In this document: in pieces, positions 57,779-64,000 of the stretch
Layout: each line of letters begins with the position of its first letter
Numbering within the stretch: position 1 is the first letter of the stretch
From: Powellomyces hirtus
Lineage: Eukaryota; Chytridiomycota; Chytridiomycetes; Spizellomycetales; Powellomycetaceae
Length of the DNA stretch: 64,000 nt
Direction of reading: 5' to 3'
NCBI GenBank assembly: GCA_025526995.1
Contig: JAHLKG010000004.1
Span: 744,001-808,000 of the forward strand
The notes under the pieces: model-generated
Seen by the model: the letters and a program-made list of their open reading frames with translations, nothing else
Told to the model about the DNA's origin: nothing
The model's database searches: none
Translations under genes and position numbers: made by a program

Positions 57779-60700
57779 ATGGATGGCAAAGATCCAGATC
57801 GAAACCCTTCCCACCAGCTATCTTTCCAATACAATCCATATCACTCGACGTCTGCCGCTAATAATCATCCACCACGAGAAGGAAGAGGAGGACCGGTAAT
57901 CGTAGACGACCATGAAGATCGGCGGGTGTTACATGGTCCTCCCACGTCTAACGCGAGACAGCACATCAACCCCGCCTTCGTCGATTATATCCCGATGCAT
58001 CATCAGTACGCTCCGCTCCTAGCTCCACCACCAACTCCTTGGCCACAGCAAGCCCATCCTCATCAGTTCCATCAATTTCCTCAACCTCAGTATGTTCCTC
58101 CGATAGCAGATCCCCCACATCAGCAGCCTCATCAGCAGGTCTCGCGCTCTCGAAAACCCCCAGCAAACCAAGTCTCAACCAAACCGCCGCGCAAACGCAA
58201 ACGAGGGAATGGCAGACACGTCTGCGACTATCCAGGATGCTTGAAAGAATTCACCAGAGCTGACCACCTGGCCAGGCATCAATTAAATCGTATGTTTGCC
58301 GACATCGTGGTTCTGAAATCTTCATGTCAAGCTCGGGAACCCAGTTTCCGCCGTGACGCTTCAGCGTCTCGAATGCGATCTCAGCTGACCCCATTTTCTT
58401 GAAAACAGACACTCAGGCCACGGTACATGCGTGCAAACAGTGCGATCGCACATTTGTGCGGACCGACCTCCTCTTGAGGCATAGTCAGCGACATCTGGCT
58501 AAAGATCAAGCATCAGAGAAGTCGCCGCGATCCGTCAGATACCAGCCATCCGAGCCCAGTCCTACGATCCTCGCCAATCATGTGGACATGCAGCAGACAC
58601 CCCTTGATTCATTGCGCGACTCCCCGATACCCTTACCCGCATCGCATCTATACCCTCCTCCACGTCCACTAACCCAACCACCATTGTCTGCATCAAGCCA
58701 TCATCATCCTCTCAGCCATCGGCGCGCTCATTCAAAAGTTACTTCCATACCGCCACCTCTCCACATCACTACTTTCGTGACGAATCGACCACCCTCATCA
58801 GCATCCTCAAGCGAGGCAAATATGTATACCCACAATCTTTCCCAAATGGGCATCGAAAGCCCTTCATTGCACGCATCGTCCATCCCATCTGCCCTCATGT
58901 CTGTCGACGCGAGATACGGAGGGCCCACTGTCACAGGTAATATGGGCAGGTTGCCGTCCGATTCCGTCTTTAGCATGTGTTCCAGCTTTTCCGCACTCCT
59001 CTCAGCATCGTTGTCAGATTCTGAGGACGCGTCACCTCAGCAACTTGGACGTCATTCGATTGAACATTACAGTCAAATAGCTCCGAATCTTGTTCCTGCA
59101 CTCCCGCAAACAGGCTTGTCCCTTCTTTCCGCAGCTAGCAGCTTAAGCAAAAATCAGGTTACCAGCTCGCCACAAACACATCCGTTCGTCAGTCCCGCTT
59201 TCGATTTTCCGGCCGGCACGATTGCCAGGAACTACGACTGGCTCCTCGACGGTAATTCTGTCCTTAACTCACAATATGACCTCAGGCATTGGGCCTCTTC
59301 CACTTTCGATGGCACTTCGGTGAGGTTCGACCTGACGATGACCATGCCATCTGACCCTGCTACGCCCGTCGTCGGTCATCGCCATCCACCGGCGGAAATC
59401 TCATACGATGTCTTTTTGGAAACGGTGCCGCAACAACTCCAGGGCGTGATAGATGATGTCACTCATGGAAAAGTAATCGACATTCTTCGAGCAAGTGCTT
59501 TTTGGCAGACTATATCATTGCGGCATATGCAGTTATACGTCGATCTCTACTGGAATTGTTTTCACAAACATTACCCGATTCTTCACCGCCCTACCTTCAA
59601 TTCCAATGAAACGCCTTCACCAGTGATTCTCAGCGTGATTCTCATCGGCACTTTCTATTCGAAAGATTCCTCCGCGTTCGACTTTGCCGTCGCAAGCAAC
59701 GACAGGCTTAGAGCGGTTATGTTGGACAGCGATTCTTTTGGCGCACAAAAACCGCCCTGGGTCCTACAGACCATGATTCTCACCGAGATGTTTGGGAAAA
59801 TGATGTCTACACGGCCACAGCACGATATGGCACACATCTTTCATGGGTCGCTCATCACGATGGCTAGGAGAAGCTGCATATTCACTCCGGCAACGATGAT
59901 GCAAACTCTCGCTAGTCAACGTGAGTCGCTCGAAGCCAGGTGGAGAGCGTGGATTCGAACAGAGCAGCTCAAGCGTCTCGGACTTTTCGCGTTCATGTGC
60001 GACACGCTGCACGCGGCTATATTTGGGCAAACCGCGCTCATGTCCGCGTTCGAGTTGCACCTCTCTCTTCCCGCGAACGAAGAAATCTGGGAGGCACCAA
60101 CGGCGGAACAATGGGTCTCGCAATGCAAGGGGAAAGTAGCACTCGGCGATATCCTGGATGTTGATAGCCTCCATACGCCAAAGTTTCTCGATATCCTGAA
60201 ATGGAGTTTCTTTCCAAGGGGTATTCTCCCATCTCTTAATCCATTCTCCAAATTGGTCGTGCTGCATGGGCTGTTGAACGTTTGCTGGGACGTTCAGTGG
60301 CGAAATCAGGCTGTTGCGGGTTTCATAGGTAGGGAGAAGACTTTTGCGGGCTACTTTGGTATGTTGCCTGATAACCTTTGAAGGAGAGAATCTAATCACG
60401 CGTTTTTTTTTGTGAACTTGCGCAGAATCAAATGCTCCCGACCCTGCAAGTGTCCGCATCAAAGAGCTGCTCCCTAGGGCGCTCGACACTTGGATGGCGC
60501 GTCTTGAATCGAGATCTCAATACGACCCGACCTCGGCGATGCACCTGACAGTTTGGTCGTCCGCGTCGCTGCACTATGTAGCGTTTCTGGCTCTTACGAC
60601 GGACCTGACCGATCTGCAGATCTATGCAGTGATGAAATCAAACATGGGTCATCGAATCCAGGGCGCTGACCGGGAGCGCGCGGCTGTGAACATGCAGTCA

Positions 60701-61357
60701 TGGGCTGCAACCAACCCGAAAGGTGGACGTGTTGCCACTTGGCATGCGGTCAAATTCCTCAGGGCTTGCATTCTGAAGGCTATGCCTGCGATTTCTCCCG
60801 CGTTATCCAGTATGGCCGACACCAGGGTCTCCAATATGGTCAGTGACAGCATGTTGGCGGGAAACGACGCGCTGATCTCGGCGCCAAACGCACCACATCA
60901 TGCGCGATGTGTGTATCTCGCGCTCCTTACAAAGTGGGCTTATACGCACGCAGTGGGCCGCGCCGTCAACAGAGCCCACCATCATCAGCAACCACATCAC
61001 CTACCTGGCAACGACTCCACAGCTGGCGCGTGGCGATGGGATGAGGCTGTCAGTTACTGCGATTTGATTTTAGCGACACGACTTGACGATCTACCGCGGG
61101 TTCTGGATCGGGAGTTGACCATTGGCCTGCTGCGCGCGTTCGCCCAAGGTTTGGAAGAATCTCGATGGGAAATCTGTAAGCGTCTTCTTTTGTTTTCTCG
61201 TTTTAGCATCTCTGCAGATATTGACCATTTTTCGGCTTCTCAGCGCGAGAAAGTGCCGCAATTCTATATCGCCTGCCAATGTGATCAGGGGATCGTCTTT
61301 CAGCGGAGGGAGATGTCACATACAATTCGATATCGCATGCCAATGTGCACAATGTGA
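57779..61357 (+). CDS. C2H2 zinc-finger regulator with fungal middle homology region
   Basis: Nuclear transcription factor. Exon 1 (from 57779) encodes a Pro/His/Gln-rich region (HQFHQFPQPQYVPPIADPPH), a basic patch KPPRKRKRGNGRH and finger 1, CDYPGCLKEFTRADHLARHQ. The last His of finger 1 comes from a codon split by the intron (C|AC), giving C-x4-C-x12-H-x3-H. Finger 2 in exon 2 is CKQCDRTFVRTDLLLRHSQR plus H, C-x2-C. A long Ser/Pro/His-rich linker follows, then the fungal-specific TF region: LYWNCFHKHYPILHRPTFNS, WVLQTMILTEMFGKMMSTRP and WIRTEQLKRLGLFAFMCD. After a short intron (about 60366-60424) a third exon carries the rest (MHLTVWSSASLHYVAFLALT). The end at 61357 is shared by read-through and by an optional last intron. 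C2H2 plus this middle region is an established fungal type; targets are unknown. Confidence 0.85.
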
Positions 61358-61467
61358 ACCGCTTGTAAATACAATGACGATGAGAAAACATGTACATAAA
61401 TATTATGCTATGGTGTTGTCTACTGCAATCGCATCCTCTATGTCTATATGCTTTGATGCACAAGTTT

Positions 61468-62590
61468 CTATTGAGCGGTGTTCATCACAATACGATACTT
61501 GACGTCTCCCTTGCGGACCCTCTCGATGGCAGCGTTGCACTGGGACAGGGGCATGACATCGGTCATGGGTCGCACATTGTGCTCCGCAGCGAAGGCCAAC
61601 ATAGCCTTCATTTCAGAGATGCTTCCGATAAGGGAGCCAACGATTCCAACCTGGGTGAACGCGAGCGCGTGGGGAACCAGTGAAATGTTCTCCTCGGGCA
61701 GGGCGACGATGATCACCTTGCCGTTCGGCTTCAGCATCCCGAGGTACAGGTTCCAGTCTTGGCCGTGACCGTTTCCGGTGACAAGGATCACGTCCAACGA
61801 GCGGGGGTGATTGGGAACGTCGTCCCCGGTCACGAACTTGGTGGCGCCGAGCTTCTCAGCGTCGGCCTGCTTTTTGGGCGAGTGGGAAATGGCGGTCACG
61901 GTTGCGCCCATTTTGGCCGCAAACTGAATGGCCAGATGACCCAAGCCTCCAATGCCAACCACTCCGATTTCGGTGCCAGCACCGATCTTCTCTCGAGCAA
62001 GTGGCGCAAACACGGTCAGACCAGCGCACAGAAGCGGCGCGGCAGAGACAGAGTCAATGGCATCCGGGATGGGGAAGGCAAGCTGGTGTCTGACGCGAAT
62101 CCTGTCGGCATATCCGCCGTGGGTGATAGTGCCATCGGGCCTCTTGCTGTTGTAAGTCCACCACATCTTGGGGCAGAGCTGCTCGAAACCACTGTTGCAC
62201 TCCCGGCATTCCTTTTCCAGGCACGCCCACTGCTGAGCTCCAACTCCGACACGCGTTCCGATGGTGATGCCGGTGACATTGTCGCCAGCGGCCACGCAAG
62301 TTCCAACAATTTCGTGGCCGACAATCAAGGGGAAGTTGCCGCCGCTCCAGCCGCCGCAAGAGTCGATCGTGTGGATATCGCTTCCTGTCAGCCGTAGAGA
62401 AAGCGTCAATAATGCGGTCACATACAGTTATGAAATCATGCGTGTTGGGTTCCTTACCACAGATTCCAGAGTGTGTGATGGCGATCTCGATGTCTTCGGG
62501 CCCAAGGGGATTAGGAGTGTACGAGAAAGGCTTGAGGGTTTCGCCGGGGCCGTAGGCGGCGTGTCCATGGATTTGTTCGTCGACAGTCAT
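61468..62590 (-). CDS. Zinc-dependent alcohol dehydrogenase, ADH6/cinnamyl type
   Basis: NADP(H)-dependent medium-chain dehydrogenase reducing aldehydes. Two exons joined at G|GA, giving HSGICG plus SDIHTIDS; about 355 residues. Catalytic zinc ligands: Cys in GICGSD and the His-Glu pair in VGHEIVG. Structural zinc cysteines: ACLEKECRECNSGFEQLC. The nucleotide-binding motif is GVVGIGGLGHLAIQFAAKMG, and a Ser follows the fold's second strand (SHSPKK), as in NADP-preferring members. The C-terminus is RVRKGDVKYRIVMNT. The ATG at 62590 (MTVDEQIHGHAAYGPGE) fits the family start; an in-frame ATG at 62716 would add 42 residues with no homology. Compared with yeast Adh6/Adh7 all key residues are present. 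Physiological substrate unknown. Confidence 0.92.
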
Positions 62591-63201
62591 GATGATGTGT
62601 TTATAGGTGGGATGTGCTAACGCGAGTGTGGGGGGGATCTCTGACCAGAAGCGGTCTTTATACACGCCGCGCTGCGGCTCTCTAATAATGTTGTGCATTT
62701 GTAATCGCTTTGCCATTTACGCGTTGGATGGTTTGGGCGCATCGGCTATTTCCTCCGCCCGCATCCCGACGATTCAGCGGCAGTGAAACTTTAAGCAAAA
62801 TGGAATAAGAGGCCAATACCGAGTCGCACAGGGCGCTTTAGACTATTCCTTTTGGGTCGTACTAGGCAATTGGAACGCAGCACAAGACAAGTGAGGCTTG
62901 TGAGGATGGGTTACGAAGTTGCCGTTTGTCACCAAGAGCGGCGTACAAAGTACTACAAACTGCGCCCGGATCTTCCGAGTTCACTCCAGTGTATTACAAT
63001 ACGCCGGTCTATATTTAGTAGGATATCGTTTGTCGTAAGGCCACCACTGCGTTCTGTGAAGTCGACGAGAGGTTGAGGGGATTATGACATGCCGTCCCGA
63101 TGTCTCGACCGCGAAGGCACTAGGCAAACAGCACCTGAAAACGTCTGGGGTATCGATAGTCGCGTACCCAGAACGGCAGAAAAAATATTTACATACACTG
63201 C
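62591..63201. other. Upstream region of the alcohol dehydrogenase
   Basis: About 600 bases without a recognised gene. An alternative upstream start of the dehydrogenase is at 62716. No repeat or RNA gene was seen. Confidence 0.45.
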
Positions 63202-63273
63202 AGATCCCACTGAGATTCGAACTCAGGCTACCAGAGTCAAAACCTGGGGTCCTAACCACTAGACTATGGGATG
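63202..63273 (-). tRNA. tRNA-Gln (TTG)
   Basis: The reverse strand folds as an intronless tRNA. The anticodon loop is TTTTGAC (anticodon TTG), the stem CCAGG/TCTGG has one G-T pair, the D arm contains AGTGGTTAGG, and the T arm is CTGAG-TTCGAAT-CTCAG. Acceptor CATCCCA pairs with TGGGATC except at position 1, where C faces C72. The gene is otherwise standard. Confidence 0.85.
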
Positions 63274-64000
63274 GACGAGCGAGCGCTCGCCATGCAAAAC
63301 TCTACTTGCAACATTGTGAGACGCACTGACACAAAAGCTTCCTCCTTTCGTCGTTGCGTTAAAGAGACGGATCTGGGGCATCGTTGCTTTTTCGTCTGTC
63401 AGTTCGTGGTAGAACGGTGCCCGCGATTTGATCAACTCGCGCGGTGGAGTGCAGTCCATCATGATTTCCTTGTGCCTAGAACCTTGGGAAAAGCAGCTTT
63501 CACAATGTTGACTCATCCGCCGCATGGATTGGAGGGAACCTCAATAGCTTCGCAAATGTGGCTCTCACAAGCCTGGGGGGGGGGGGGCACGGTGCAAAGA
63601 TCATCCATATTGCGTGGAATCGGGCAACGCAAATGACATGATTGTGAGGTTGTAACACCAGCTTGTGTCATAACACCAGCAGTTTCATGTCATATTGGCG
63701 TTCCTTTGAGATTCCTGATCAAATCCAACATGTCATTGGCGGATCGGCTTAATAGTGCGGAGACATTGTCTGAGATCCCCAATCCGACCGTCTGCTAGCT
63801 GTGACAATCATTAGGCGGGTTCCCACCGTAACAACGTCATGTTTGCCCAATTAGAAAATCAACTTCGGATGGCTTTTCGAAAGGTGAAATCAGTAGGCAG
63901 CAGGTTCATGCCAAAGTCCCAAGGAGCAGGTGTCTCATGCCTTCCGCCCCCCTCGACCCTGTAGCACGCCGCATCATTCAAAGACTGGATCTCTCTTCTT
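63274..64000. other. Right-end region, no gene recognised
   Basis: About 730 bases to the window edge. It contains a run of 13 G at 63575-63587 and TAACACCAGC twice (about 63654 and 63670). No open frame has family features; a gene start beyond 64000 cannot be excluded. Confidence 0.5.

Noticed and set aside
62591..62716. An upstream in-frame ATG for the alcohol dehydrogenase (62716).
   Set aside because: The extra 42 residues show no presequence or homology, and the 62590 ATG matches the usual family N-terminus.
1..64000. CRISPR arrays, prophage, insertion sequences or a bacterial operon.
   Set aside because: Every recognised gene is eukaryotic and most carry introns; no regular spacer arrays or transposase cores were seen.
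1..64000. A secondary-metabolite or multi-gene defence cluster around the acyltransferase, phospholipase or dehydrogenase.
   Set aside because: These enzymes are separated by housekeeping or regulatory genes, and no synthase, transporter or pathway partner accompanies them.

Overview
The window is nuclear DNA from an intron-rich fungus, probably a zoosporic (chytrid-type) species. Most genes carry several short introns, commonly about 60-80 nt, with GT-AG borders. The gene content is fungal: ERO1 with a yeast-like shuttle cysteine pair, dihydrofolate synthase, a C2H2 regulator with a fungal middle homology region, and a BRCT/Myb RAP1. The best clue to a flagellated lineage is an ARL13-type ciliary GTPase at the left edge, head-to-head with a coiled-coil class III nucleotidyl cyclase. 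The species cannot be named from this sequence alone.

Layout. 1-7.1 kb: ARL13 (-), cyclase (+), ERO1 (+). 7.3-14.6 kb: tRNA-Arg, a RhoGEF with IQ motif (+), dihydrofolate synthase (-), a FAR1-type DNA-binding protein (+). 15.8-24.3 kb: CSN2 (+), tRNA-Ala, cytosolic isoleucyl-tRNA synthetase (-), RPB5 (+). 24.7-31.1 kb: a PH-domain protein (-) and a cPLA2-like phospholipase with a mitochondrial-type leader (+). 31.8-34.1 kb: a decayed BCS1-like AAA ATPase and a J-domain protein (-). 34.2-42.8 kb: TRAPPC8/TRS85 (+), a Tudor-like protein (-), a small orphan protein (+). 43.2-54.5 kb: UTP14 (-), Ku80 (-), RPS29 (+), RAP1 (-). 55.3-64 kb: an AATase-family acyltransferase (+), a C2H2 regulator (+), an ADH6-type alcohol dehydrogenase (-), tRNA-Gln, and an apparently empty right end.

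Most of the window is single-copy housekeeping sequence: ribosome biogenesis, translation, transcription, vesicle traffic and ER oxidative folding. The points most worth a second look are these. The cyclase keeps its metal-binding aspartates but has lost both transition-state residues. The Ku80 carries the C-terminal helical domain and terminal acidic tail that in animals recruit DNA-PKcs. Ku80 and RAP1 lie either side of RPS29. ERO1 has a membrane-anchored tail. CSN2 contains a GC-AG intron. The BCS1-like gene is visibly decaying. No mobile element, CRISPR array or virus-like gene was recognised, and no clearly new multi-gene system was found. Start codons were chosen as in-frame ATGs; exon borders are inferred by eye from frame and splice consensus.
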